42,630 nt of DNA from Gammaproteobacteria bacterium (GCA_020445415.1 JAGRGP010000137.1:1-42630); one strand, 5' to 3'. Shown: positions 25,161 to 33,523, numbered from the stretch's first letter. Made by a program: numbers and translations. The notes: a model not told the origin generated them from the letters alone.

Positions 25161-26332
25161 CAGGGTGCCTCCCGGGTCAGCGTGATCAATAAGGGGTTAC
25201 TGCGGATACGCACGCCTCCCGCCTCACCCTGAGGGATATCCACCCAGTTTCCGGTGTCTGCCTGATAGCGGATATTTCGCTCGGCAAAAAGCTGCAGCTG
25301 CCAGTTATTGTGAGTATTGGCAATCCCGGTCCAATGAGCCTGGGCAAGCGTAAAGCCGGTAGTGCCGGGTGGCGGCAGGCTCAATACATCGATGGCGTCC
25401 GTATCAGATGAAAGGCCGAGCACCGGATCGATGTCTGTCCAGTGGCCCTCACTTCGCTCCGCCGAGGGATTTTGAAGTAACTGCCCAATCAAGCTGATAT
25501 CGCCCGACCTGGCTGGATCTCCGGCAATCCAAATATCAAACTGGGGGAAATTGGTGAAATCCGCTACCCCTCCAACGACCGGCACCTGCAGATGCAATGT
25601 GAGAGCCGGCTGCCGCCCGTCGGCTGGGCCGGTTACCAGCGCGACAGCCGGAGCCCATTGGCTGTTGGATGAATCGACCACCACCGAGGGGACCTCCGGG
25701 TACCATGTTTCCCGGCCTGGAGGCCAAGGTCGGTTGGTGTGGGTAATATCCCCATCAGCATAGCTACCCACCGACGCCACTCGGGTCGCTTGCGCGGGGG
25801 GAATATGCGGTTCCACGGGAGCAAGTGCAATTTCGTAGACCAACGATGGCCGATAGATCGCATCCCCTTGGGTCGCCCAAATCTGGTTAATCTGTTCATC
25901 CATCATGGGATGGGGAATAAATTGAGTATGCCAGACCTCTCCGGGATCATCGCCATCGAAAAACATAACGGGACGCTCTTGCAGCAGGCGCATCACCTGG
26001 GTGAGCATGCGAAGCTCATTAAACCCCGCCGAGAAGTCTGTATTTCCGTCATTGTCCACATCCTCGTCAACGCCAAACGCGGTGATGATGCAGAACACAC
26101 GCATCCACTGTACTTCCCCGGGGCGGGCGCCGGGAGTCAGGGCGAACGGCTCGAACCGATAGAAGAATAAATTGAGTGTATTGCGGTTACCCAAAGCGGC
26201 TTGATTGATTCCGGGGGCGCCGATCGAGACGCCAACATCCCAATCAACGGGTGTCGGCGTCTCGCCCAATGTCGCCAAATGATCCCGCACCCGGTTACAG
26301 ATCCTGGCCAGTGACGAAGTCGGCAGCGGCAT
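25160..26332 (-). CDS. DUF4255 / Pvc16-like sheath-tube terminator
   Basis: The 390-residue protein carries the DUF4255 domain (residues about 1-200), with the recurring patterns ICNRVRDHLATL, INLFFYRFEPF-like LNLFFYRFEPF, and YEIALAPVEP. In Afp and PVC this protein (Afp16/Pvc16) caps the distal end of tube and sheath and sets particle length. The remaining 190 residues are beta-rich (QWAPAVALVTGPADGRQPALTLHLQVPVVGGV, ending GGVRIRSNPLLITL) and similar to Ig-like extensions of Pvc16. It is separated by a single base from the Pro-rich gene upstream and overlaps the ATPase start. Confidence 0.88.
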   Translation of the reverse strand: MPLPTSSLARICNRVRDHLATLGETPTPVDWDVGVSIGAPGINQAALGNRNTLNLFFYRFEPFALTPGARPGEVQWMRVFCIITAFGVDEDVDNDGNTDFSAGFNELRMLTQVMRLLQERPVMFFDGDDPGEVWHTQFIPHPMMDEQINQIWATQGDAIYRPSLVYEIALAPVEPHIPPAQATRVASVGSYADGDITHTNRPWPPGRETWYPEVPSVVVDSSNSQWAPAVALVTGPADGRQPALTLHLQVPVVGGVADFTNFPQFDIWIAGDPARSGDISLIGQLLQNPSAERSEGHWTDIDPVLGLSSDTDAIDVLSLPPPGTTGFTLAQAHWTGIANTHNNWQLQLFAERNIRYQADTGNWVDIPQGEAGGVRIRSNPLLITLTREAP

Positions 26333-26333
26333 C

Positions 26334-27311
26334 TCAAAGTCCTCTCAGCCCGAACGGGCTAGCCGAGCCCTGGCGTGGCCCGGAACGCCGCCGTGGTTTC
26401 GCTGCTCCCTGGTCTTCGATCAACACATCGATGCGGCCAATGCGTACCTGGTTGTCTCCGGGGGGTGATTGTGCGGCCCGAGGCTCATGGGGAGCATCGA
26501 ATACCGGCGGCGGCAATACTACCGGCCTCCCCGGGATGCCGGTGGTGCCCCCTCCCGCCTCATTCTGATTGCCCGGTGGTCGCGGGGGTGGCACTGCCGG
26601 AGCGCGCGCCTCTTCCACCCCCGGGGTAGCGGAAGCGCGGCCCGACGATGGCCCGTCCACTATCCCTTGAGCCGCGATATTTCCCTGACCACCCGCTCCT
26701 TCCGGCACAACCGCCGTCGGCCGGGTCGGAGGCTGATGGCTGGTATCCGGAAGCGTGCCGGCTTCCTTGCCGGACATCGCCGACATTTCCCGGTTTATCG
26801 CCATCCCGTTTGGATCAGATACCACAGGGGCTGAAGTGGCGGGACTCTCCGCTGCCGCCGCTTCCTGGACCGACGGAGTAACACTCCGTTGCGCGGCGCG
26901 TTTCCGAACAACAGACGCGGGAGGGACGGAAGCATCGGTAATCCGTTCGGGCCAACCACCGGCTGCTTCCACTGGGCGCGGCCCACTGGACGGTTCGCCG
27001 GAGTCAGGCGCATGCTCCAAGGAGGCGTTGGCCACTCCGGCCTCGTTGCTTTCGGGTGAAAGCGGGGGTTCTGCCTTGCCTGGCTCCCCAGGGTCCGAAT
27101 CGGGCATGGTAGGCCCCGGCGCGGATTCACCATGCCGTGACAACCTGACCACGGGATTCTCGACGGGCTCACGGTGGGAACCCGGTGAACGATTCTCATC
27201 GCCGGAAGGCTCATTCCATCCCTCTGCCTGGACCGGCTCCGGTGCCCCCACCCCAACGGGGCGTCGGGCGGGTTGTAGACTGAATCTGACAACCGAGGCT
27301 AGATAATTCAC
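26334..27311 (-). CDS. Pro/Gly-rich disordered eCIS protein with IGRI motif
   Basis: The 325-residue protein is almost wholly low-complexity: Pro, Gly, Ala, Glu and Ser dominate from residue 20 to 300, so most of it should be disordered. Two short ends look conserved: NYLASVVRFSLQPAR at the N-terminus and VRIGRIDVLIEDQ near residue 295. The second is close to an I-x-IGRIEVR motif that I recall in unnamed eCIS operon proteins between the baseplate-like gene and DUF4255. The start is a GTG at 27311 in a GTGA overlap with the upstream stop. It may be a linker, a cargo/tube guide or an assembly factor. No enzyme motif is visible. Confidence 0.65.
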   Translation of the reverse strand: MNYLASVVRFSLQPARRPVGVGAPEPVQAEGWNEPSGDENRSPGSHREPVENPVVRLSRHGESAPGPTMPDSDPGEPGKAEPPLSPESNEAGVANASLEHAPDSGEPSSGPRPVEAAGGWPERITDASVPPASVVRKRAAQRSVTPSVQEAAAAESPATSAPVVSDPNGMAINREMSAMSGKEAGTLPDTSHQPPTRPTAVVPEGAGGQGNIAAQGIVDGPSSGRASATPGVEEARAPAVPPPRPPGNQNEAGGGTTGIPGRPVVLPPPVFDAPHEPRAAQSPPGDNQVRIGRIDVLIEDQGAAKPRRRSGPRQGSASPFGLRGL

Positions 27312-28153
27312 CTTCTCCTCCCGGCAGCCTCACGAATCAAATCATCCGCGCGGTAACGCCCGAGGCTCTGTTCGATCAGCCTCAGATAAATCTCCCGCCT
27401 GCTCCGGGAAAGGCTCAAGATATCCTGCTCCGACCAATGATAGTGAAGCGCCAACAGATGGACATCCTGATCAAGCGCGCTGGATTCTCTGGCCAGCCAA
27501 GCGCAGGGGTCCAGCACGGCATCTTGCGCCAACTGGCAGTAGGGACACTCCACAAGGGCAGTTAGCGCGGGCTGCGGCGACATCTTATCAAGGAGATCGT
27601 CGATGGCCTGGAAATCCGACTCACTAAGCCGCCGCGGATCCACGGGACTCCCTCCCACCGTGACTAACCGCTGTAACAAATAATGGATCCCAGACTCGGC
27701 ATCCCCCACATCACGTGCCAGCGCCTCCTCGTCAGCACCGGTTACCACCCTAACCCATGCCTCACCCTGGGTCAGTTGGATAGCCTGGTGTGGATAACCC
27801 GTGCCCGCCCGCTTCACCGGCAGATCGCCAGGTTCAACCTGAAACTGTATGAACTCTTCACAGCCCCGGCAGACCACCGTGGTCCAGCGAGGACCCGGGT
27901 CGATCAAGGCCTCCAGTTGCCGCATCAGATACTGTCGGTCACCGGCACTTAGTGCTCTCACCAGGTCCTCGTCCACCGCTAAACCACCCAGTTCGGCCAG
28001 ACTGCTCGCGAGTACCCGGGAGACTTGCCGGGGCAAGGTATCCGTATTGAGCCCACTCTCCGCGAACGCCCGCTCCAGCACCCCGGTTACCGGCTTGAAC
28101 CGATAATCGAGATGCAAGTTGCCGTCGCGGAACAGACCGCCCGGTAGTGTCAT
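27308..28153 (-). CDS. T4-type baseplate-like protein with two CxxC pairs
   Basis: The 281-residue protein resembles the T4 bacteriophage baseplate family (gp26-like) found in eCIS operons. It has a helical start, a DRQYLMRQLEALIDPGPRWTTVVCRGCEEF segment and the C-terminal LHYHWSEQDILSLSRSRREIYLRLIEQSL helix pair typical of these proteins. Two cysteine pairs, C95-x2-C98 and C203-x2-C206, could bind one zinc ion. It lies 14 bases after the tube gene and overlaps the Pro-rich gene (GTGA). A structural role in wedge or tube initiation is likely but not shown by the sequence. Confidence 0.72.
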   Translation of the reverse strand: MTLPGGLFRDGNLHLDYRFKPVTGVLERAFAESGLNTDTLPRQVSRVLASSLAELGGLAVDEDLVRALSAGDRQYLMRQLEALIDPGPRWTTVVCRGCEEFIQFQVEPGDLPVKRAGTGYPHQAIQLTQGEAWVRVVTGADEEALARDVGDAESGIHYLLQRLVTVGGSPVDPRRLSESDFQAIDDLLDKMSPQPALTALVECPYCQLAQDAVLDPCAWLARESSALDQDVHLLALHYHWSEQDILSLSRSRREIYLRLIEQSLGRYRADDLIREAAGRRR

Positions 28154-28167
28154 CGCCGGCGCCGATA

Positions 28168-28677
28168 TCAGCTCTCAGAGGGTTCGCCGACGGCGGTATC
28201 CCGCTCCCAACCCTCGTGCTGCAACGTCAGTGTTTGGATACCCACAGCATTGGTGGTATTCGCGTCGAACTCGGGCAGGGCCTGGTACTCGGACACCCAG
28301 GCCCGGAACAGCTTATACGAGATGGCTACCTGGCCCTGCAGATTCAATACATTTATAACGATATCCTTGCGGTAGTTAACCAAGGAAATGGCGCCATCCC
28401 CTTGAATATTGTTAACTAAGTTGGCCCAGTTCTCGAATACCGGGTCGTGGGTCAGCCCCTGTTCCAAGGTGACTGGTTCGTATTCGGTCCCACCGGGTAT
28501 AACCCGTTGGTGAGAGGGATCTCCAGCCGAACGCCATTTGACCTCGCTGACCCGTTTTTTTAGTGCTCCCATCTTCTGCAGGGCAGCCACTGGCTGACCG
28601 TCGATAATGACCTGAAACTTGAATGTCCTGTAGGGATCGTAACGGTGAGCATTCACCGGAAATGTTGGAGCCGCCAT
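28168..28677 (-). CDS. Inner tube protein, gp19-like (Afp1/5-like)
   Basis: The 169-residue product is a T4 gp19-type tail tube protein: RTFKFQVIIDGQPVAALQKMG, VSEVKWRSAGDP, GGTEYEPVTLEQGLTHDPVFENWANLV, and the C-terminal ALPEFDANTTNAVGIQTLTLQHEGWER are the usual pattern. Hexameric rings stack to form the inner tube that is driven out when the sheath contracts. The ATG has AAGGAG nine bases upstream. Only this tube gene is present, whereas Afp and PVC have two or three tube-like genes. Confidence 0.95.
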   Translation of the reverse strand: MAAPTFPVNAHRYDPYRTFKFQVIIDGQPVAALQKMGALKKRVSEVKWRSAGDPSHQRVIPGGTEYEPVTLEQGLTHDPVFENWANLVNNIQGDGAISLVNYRKDIVINVLNLQGQVAISYKLFRAWVSEYQALPEFDANTTNAVGIQTLTLQHEGWERDTAVGEPSES

Positions 28678-28733
28678 GACCTAATCTCCTTCGCAAAAAA
28701 CCTGTTCGTATCTGTTTACCCCAGTGCTCGGAA

Positions 28734-30572
28734 TCAGCGTTCCTCACCCACCTTCTGCTGAATGCGCACGATCACGAACTCCGCCGGCTTAAGCGGAGCG
28801 AACCCCACCATAACAATCACTTGGCCTCGATCAATGTCCCCCTGGACCATGGTGTCACCCAACCCGCAGCGAACAAAGTAGGCCTCCTTGGCGGTACTAC
28901 CCTGGAAGGCTCCCGCCCGAAATAGCCCGTTCATGAAAGAGTCGATGTTAGCCCGTAGGGAACTCCAGAGGGGGTGGTCGTTTGGTTCGAATACCGCCCA
29001 CTGGATCCCCCGGTAGAGACTTTCCTCAATGTAGATTGCGGTGCGGCGAACCGGCACGTAGCGCCATTCCGGGTCAGCGTTAGTGGACAGTGTCCTGGCG
29101 CCCCAGAACACCGACCCATAATTGGGGAGATTACGAATACAGTTAATCCCCAGGGGGTTGAGCTGATCCTGCTCCAGATTCTCCACCTGAAATTCCAGCC
29201 CGGCTGCTCCGGTCAACCTTGCCTCGACCCCCGCCGGTGCCTTCCATACACCCCGCTTGCCATCAATCTTGGCCCACATGCCCGCGGCGATGGCGGAGGG
29301 GGGGATCAACAGCGTCTTGTCCTCATCCGGTGCCCGGTCAGGATGGTAAAGGGGATTGGCCATCGCCACCCACGGATAATAGAGAACTGAGTAGGTGGAG
29401 GTGGGCAGGGACATAGTGGCGACGGTGTTGGCGTTCTCCAGTTCATGCCCCGCCGGCGGATCGACGATTACCACGCGATTCTTCATCTTATCGCAGTGAC
29501 TCAAGGTCGCGCTGATCACGCTATTTCCTGTCCCGTCCGCGGCCCAACTCTCGCCGGGCAAGACGATGATGCTGATATCGCGGTACTTACGCAGCGTACT
29601 CTCATACAGCCCTGTGTAGTCGGGGGCCGTGGGATTGGCGGCTAAGCCGCCTTGCAGTTGGGCACCTCCCGTTCCGGTCAACGGATACTGGGCCGCCGTT
29701 GCCCCGGTCAGAACGTCCACCGATGCCAGCGCGGATTGGTCATTTACCACGGTTTCCACAAAATCATCCCGGGATGAGACCATCGATACCGAGACATATT
29801 TCTCCAGCGCGACAAATACGGACGCCTGCTGCTCACCGATTTCCATATCGAACACAAACGTGACATTGGAGATTCGCAAGGCCACCGGGGTAGCGCCCGT
29901 AGTAATGTCGGTAACGACCATCACCGTTTGCGGCGCACTGTCCTGAATCGTTAATGTATCCGGTGTCGCGGCATTGCTATCTTCGTCCGTGAGATCGGTT
30001 TCGGCAACGTTAGCCAGGGTCAAGCTCTCCACCACATTATCGATGCGGATCAGCCGTGATTTGCCGTTGACCTTAGTGGAGACGAAGTCACCCCGGGTGC
30101 CATCCAGGGAGAGTCCGTAGAAACGTTCTTGGACACTAAAGGTACCAGGATTGAGTCCCACCTCCAGATCGAACAACAAGGTGGGATTGGATGTCCGTAC
30201 ATAAAGGCTGTCGCCCCAGCTCCCGGCACTGCTGGCGGTAACCGTCATGATACCCGTTTGGGAGGCATCGGCGGCATCCAAGGACACACTGGAGGGGCTG
30301 GTGGCACCGGATGCCAAGCGGCAGACAAAGGCACTGCCACCGCCATTCAGATAGTAGGCTTGAACCGCCAGTCCCATGGCGTCGTTCGCATCCGAAATAT
30401 CGCCGAACTCCGCCACATAATCCGAAAAGCTGCCGATCAGGACGGGCTCCCCGATAGCTCCACGATTGGCCTTTCCCACGAATGCCGCGACCGAGGTCGC
30501 CACACCTTCTATAGGACGTGAGCCACTGGGAATCTCTTCGACATAGACACCAGGGTGCAGATAGCTTGGCAT
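28734..30572 (-). CDS. Contractile sheath protein
   Basis: The 612-residue protein begins PSYLHPGVYVEEIPSGSRPIEGV and TSVAAFVGKANRG, the classical sheath start, and ends with GLFRAGAFQGSTAKEAYFVRCG followed by VQGDIDRGQVIVMVGFAPLKPAEFV, the classical sheath end. An insertion of about 190 residues (about 105-300) separates them and contains two related copies of a FD-(L/M)-E-(V/I)-G module. Afp/PVC sheath proteins are shorter. The frame extends to 30593, but GGAAGGAGAGGAAT directly before the ATG at 30572 fixes the start there. It is the first gene of the operon; contraction of its polymer powers injection. Confidence 0.95.
   Translation of the reverse strand: MPSYLHPGVYVEEIPSGSRPIEGVATSVAAFVGKANRGAIGEPVLIGSFSDYVAEFGDISDANDAMGLAVQAYYLNGGGSAFVCRLASGATSPSSVSLDAADASQTGIMTVTASSAGSWGDSLYVRTSNPTLLFDLEVGLNPGTFSVQERFYGLSLDGTRGDFVSTKVNGKSRLIRIDNVVESLTLANVAETDLTDEDSNAATPDTLTIQDSAPQTVMVVTDITTGATPVALRISNVTFVFDMEIGEQQASVFVALEKYVSVSMVSSRDDFVETVVNDQSALASVDVLTGATAAQYPLTGTGGAQLQGGLAANPTAPDYTGLYESTLRKYRDISIIVLPGESWAADGTGNSVISATLSHCDKMKNRVVIVDPPAGHELENANTVATMSLPTSTYSVLYYPWVAMANPLYHPDRAPDEDKTLLIPPSAIAAGMWAKIDGKRGVWKAPAGVEARLTGAAGLEFQVENLEQDQLNPLGINCIRNLPNYGSVFWGARTLSTNADPEWRYVPVRRTAIYIEESLYRGIQWAVFEPNDHPLWSSLRANIDSFMNGLFRAGAFQGSTAKEAYFVRCGLGDTMVQGDIDRGQVIVMVGFAPLKPAEFVIVRIQQKVGEER
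29727..30179 (-). repeat. Duplicated module inside the sheath insertion
   Basis: Residues 132-176 and 239-282 of the sheath align: LLFDLEVG against FVFDMEIG, then LSLDGTRGDFVSTKVNGKS against VSMVSSRDDFVETVVNDQS. The copies are about 107 residues apart and lie in the outward-facing insertion. Confidence 0.7.
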
Positions 30573-30904
30573 ATTCCTCTCCTTCCGTTGCAAAAGATTC
30601 CCGTCGGGAACAGCGAGGCTGGACCCGGGGGCTTAGTCGAGCAGGTTTAACACTGGATGATGGCAGACATATAACAATCCTTGTTGAGTTATCGTGGCTA
30701 CCAAGGCCTGGAGGGATCGATCGTCCCGGGCCTGTTAAGGGGTAACCATAGTCCAATCCGCTCGAATTACAAGTAACACAATTGTCATCTTGCCAGTGTA
30801 TTCCCTTGGCTAAGCGGTGAGATTTTGAGCGGTCCGACGGCAATGCTCCAGTCCCCCTATTGGCCTAAGGGAAAACCAGCCCTGCAATAGTCCCGGCGGC
30901 GGCG
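30573..30904. other. Leader/promoter region of the injection-system operon
   Basis: These 332 bases lie between the SbcC-like stop and the sheath start, both on the minus strand. No ORF is credible and no terminator with a T-run is visible. The promoter of the 16-gene operon is expected here, but I find no convincing -35/-10 pair. It contains an imperfect 28-base inverted repeat (30705-30732) and a shorter ATAAC-N12-GTTAT pair (30671-30692), about 100 to 160 bases upstream of the sheath ATG. Confidence 0.45.
30705..30732. repeat. Imperfect inverted repeat upstream of the sheath gene
   Basis: Two 14-base arms meet at GATC|GATC. Ten of 14 positions are perfectly complementary and two more are G.T. 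It could be an operator or a transcript hairpin for the injection-system operon. Confidence 0.45.
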
Positions 30905-33523
30905 CTAGGGTGTATCCAGCCTCACTACCCGGGCACCTCCAACGTGCTGAAAACGCCCCGGCGTACAGGTGAGAATCAACACCTGGATATCACGTCCGGC
31001 CAGGGCCAGCGCTGCTCCCATGCTGGCCAGCCGCCGGGGGTCCGAAAAGCCGAGGGTATCATCCAGGATAAGCGGCACTCCGCCATCGCCGGCCACCAGC
31101 CGGGCTGCCGCCAGCCGCATCAGAATCCCTATCTGTTCTCGAGCACCGACGCTGAGGTCCTCGAAGGACAACACCCGGCCATCCAGAATACGCGCGGAAA
31201 AGCACAGCGTGTCGTCGATTTCAGCGACGAAGCTGGAACCGAATACCAGGCGCCCTAACTTATCGATCTGTTGTTTAAGCGGGCCAACGTAGGCCTTGCG
31301 TGCTTCGTCACGATGACGTTGAAAGGTGGTATACAAACGGTATGCAGCCGCTGCCCGTCGACGCAAGCTCTGAACCACTTGCCATTGTCCTTGTAACTCG
31401 CCTTCGGCCTTCGAGAGCTGCTCGAACAAGCCGACTACCTGGGTTCGCTGCAAACGGTCCGCGAGCACTGCGAGTTGCTCATTGAGTTCGGCCAAGCGAT
31501 GATTTGCCGAACGCCAGACCTGGCTGGCGTTATCGTGCAGCAACCGCAGGCTCTCCAAATCTTGGCCGCGAAGCTCCCCCTCAAGCGCAGTCAATTGTCC
31601 GGCGTATTGGGCGACCAGCCCAGCGATCTCGTCCCGGGAGCTTTCCAGATCTGCGTCGGATTGTCGCGCCCGCAGCTCCGCAAGTTCCCGGGATAACTCA
31701 TCAAGGCGCACCTCTGCCCCTTCCCGGCGGCCCAGCACCACGCCCTCCTCCGCTTCTGCTTTTAGCAGCACCTGAGTAATTTGCGCCAACGCTTCACGAC
31801 GCTGGTCCAATGCGTCGGCGGCGTGTTGTACGTTTTCCCGCACCTTACGGTAATCGCACTCCGCCTGTTCCAAACCGGGCGGTTGCTCACTCCCGGTCCG
31901 CGGATGACGAGACTCGATTTGCCCAATCCTTTGCATCACCCGTTCCCTGTTGGTGCCGGCCAGCAAGCGATCTCGCCACGCGCAGCCATCCTGCATCGAC
32001 TGCTCGGCGCCCGCTCGCTCATCGCGCAGGCGCAGCGCCTGGGAGAGATCCCGGACTCCCAGTCCATCCATTAACCGGCCGCGCTCTGTCCTCCAGTGCT
32101 GTTCCCGCTCGCCCAGGTCATCCTGACGGGTACCGGGCCGTATCTCGATCCGCACGAGGCTTCCAAGCTCAAGGACCAGGTCGTCACTTACCGTTCGACG
32201 CAAGGACCCTTCCGGTTCTAGCTTGCGAGGCTCCTCGCCAACGATGGAGATCACTACCCCTTCCTTACCCGCAATCACGCTCAATTCCGGCGAGCCCAAC
32301 TCTAGCATCGCCTTTGCCTGGCGCCATTCACGGTCGGCGCGTTCAAGCTGCTGGTAGTGCTCTGGAGTCACCGAAGTCTCCGCCAAGCGAGCCTCGGCAT
32401 CGGCAATCCGCTGTTCCACCTCTTCCAGTTGCCGGACTAGTCGGTGCAATCCGGCCAACTCCTGTTGTTCCCGGGCCCAAGCGAGCCTCCGTTCCGCCCC
32501 GCCATACTCTCCGGCCGCCTCGGCATGAAGACGTTGGGCCGACACCATGGCATCCTTGGCCTGCCCCTGTTTCTCCCGCGACCGCGCTATCCGTTCCCGG
32601 CATTGCGCCAGTACCGTTGTCGCAACCTCGAGTTCCTGATTCACGGCCTGGAGGCGTTCCTCAAGCTGCTGACGCCGTTGTTCCTCCTGAGACAACCTAT
32701 CACGCCGGGCGAGAGCCTCATCGAGCCGTTGCTGGGCCAGCTCTCGCTGGCGGGCAAGGTCCTCGGCCGCGCGCACCCGTTGGACCAGTGCATCGAGATT
32801 GGCCCGCTGCGCCGGCAAACTTTCATCCAACGCCGCGCGCTGTCGCGTCAATTGCTCGTGTTGCTGAAGGTCGCCTTCAGCCGCCTCGGACTCATCTCGA
32901 AGTTGGTCCCGCCTGGCGCGCAAACGCTCCAAGAGTTCTTCATCCCTGCTGGCACGAGGCTTATTGCTGCGGGGCGTGAAATAACGGGTATATTCTTCGG
33001 TGATACGCTCGACGAGACCCGGGTCGGCCTCCACCGCCGGAGCCCCAGCGGCCGCATCCAATGCCTTTGCCAACCCCCGGCTGTCCTTGATCAGCGCTTG
33101 TGAAACCTCGCTACCCTGGGTAACCTGCAACGCCCGCCATAACCCAACGTCCATGGTCTCTTCTAAAATTCCGACAACTCGTTCGTGGGCTTCCCGTCCC
33201 GTCAACGACTCCCGGCGCGGAGCGTGCAGCTCCAGGGTGGTTGCTTTTTGACGATTGAAACGTTTGGTATAGACGGCCTGGTAGGGCCCGCTGACAAACT
33301 CTGCCTGAACCAGACTGCCCAGGTCGGCCCCAACCGGTTGCACCGCCTTGACGATTGTCTTCGAGGTGGTGTCTAGTTCGGTGAACAACAACTGCAGCGC
33401 CTCGATCAACGAGCTCTTACCGATCTCATTGGGCCCCTCGATGATCGTCACGCCACTCCCTAGCGTAATCTCTCGGCATACCACACCTCGCCAGTTTTCG
33501 ATCTTCAGACGAATCAGCCTCAT
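30905..33523 (-). CDS. SbcC/YhaN-like SMC-type ATPase without zinc hook
   Basis: The 872-residue protein has the Rad50/SbcC architecture: an N-terminal Walker A GPNEIGKSS (30-38), long coiled coils (about 180-480 and 520-760), and a C-terminal ABC signature LSVGAREQ (790-797) with Walker B LILDDT (818-823). I find no C-x2-C zinc hook between the coils, which distinguishes it from SbcC/Rad50 and fits YhaN-like hookless relatives. The usual histidine of the switch loop is replaced in LILTCTPGRF. With the nuclease gene that it overlaps by four bases, it should form a DNA-end-processing complex in the cytoplasm. It is upstream of the injection-system operon on the same strand, but 332 bases away. 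Confidence 0.85.
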   Translation of the reverse strand: MRLIRLKIENWRGVVCREITLGSGVTIIEGPNEIGKSSLIEALQLLFTELDTTSKTIVKAVQPVGADLGSLVQAEFVSGPYQAVYTKRFNRQKATTLELHAPRRESLTGREAHERVVGILEETMDVGLWRALQVTQGSEVSQALIKDSRGLAKALDAAAGAPAVEADPGLVERITEEYTRYFTPRSNKPRASRDEELLERLRARRDQLRDESEAAEGDLQQHEQLTRQRAALDESLPAQRANLDALVQRVRAAEDLARQRELAQQRLDEALARRDRLSQEEQRRQQLEERLQAVNQELEVATTVLAQCRERIARSREKQGQAKDAMVSAQRLHAEAAGEYGGAERRLAWAREQQELAGLHRLVRQLEEVEQRIADAEARLAETSVTPEHYQQLERADREWRQAKAMLELGSPELSVIAGKEGVVISIVGEEPRKLEPEGSLRRTVSDDLVLELGSLVRIEIRPGTRQDDLGEREQHWRTERGRLMDGLGVRDLSQALRLRDERAGAEQSMQDGCAWRDRLLAGTNRERVMQRIGQIESRHPRTGSEQPPGLEQAECDYRKVRENVQHAADALDQRREALAQITQVLLKAEAEEGVVLGRREGAEVRLDELSRELAELRARQSDADLESSRDEIAGLVAQYAGQLTALEGELRGQDLESLRLLHDNASQVWRSANHRLAELNEQLAVLADRLQRTQVVGLFEQLSKAEGELQGQWQVVQSLRRRAAAAYRLYTTFQRHRDEARKAYVGPLKQQIDKLGRLVFGSSFVAEIDDTLCFSARILDGRVLSFEDLSVGAREQIGILMRLAAARLVAGDGGVPLILDDTLGFSDPRRLASMGAALALAGRDIQVLILTCTPGRFQHVGGARVVRLDTP

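Larger units (their letters stand above)
10251..30572 (-). other. Contractile injection system (eCIS-like) operon, 16 genes
   Basis: All 16 genes from the sheath (30572) to the DUF6519-type protein (10251) run on the minus strand. Gaps are 1-56 bases, and most junctions are ATGA, GTGA or TGATG overlaps. The set combines tail structural genes (sheath, tube, gpV, gpD, gp25, gpJ, gpI) with markers specific to extracellular contractile injection systems rather than phages or T6SS: an AAA+ ATPase of the Afp15/Pvc15 kind, a DUF4255/Pvc16 protein and a CIS_tube Afp7-like protein. No capsid, terminase, lysis or integrase gene is present, and the T6SS membrane proteins (TssJLM) are absent. The particle is therefore probably a phage-tail-like nanomachine made by this cell. 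Confidence 0.9.

Noticed and set aside
26755-27306. A 183-codon plus-strand frame opposite the Pro-rich gene
   Set aside because: It is low-complexity and antisense to a gene with coupled neighbours; no ribosome binding site or domain is seen.
10251-30572. Type VI secretion or prophage as the explanation of the tail-like genes
   Set aside because: TssJLM, ClpV and Hcp-like T6SS genes are absent, and no capsid, terminase, lysis or integrase gene is present, whereas AAA+ (Afp15-type), DUF4255 and CIS_tube genes are.
31810-32979. A 389-codon plus-strand frame opposite the SbcC-like gene
   Set aside because: It is a GC-rich shadow of a coiled-coil gene, dominated by Pro, Arg and Ala with no domain; the minus-strand gene has clear ATPase motifs.
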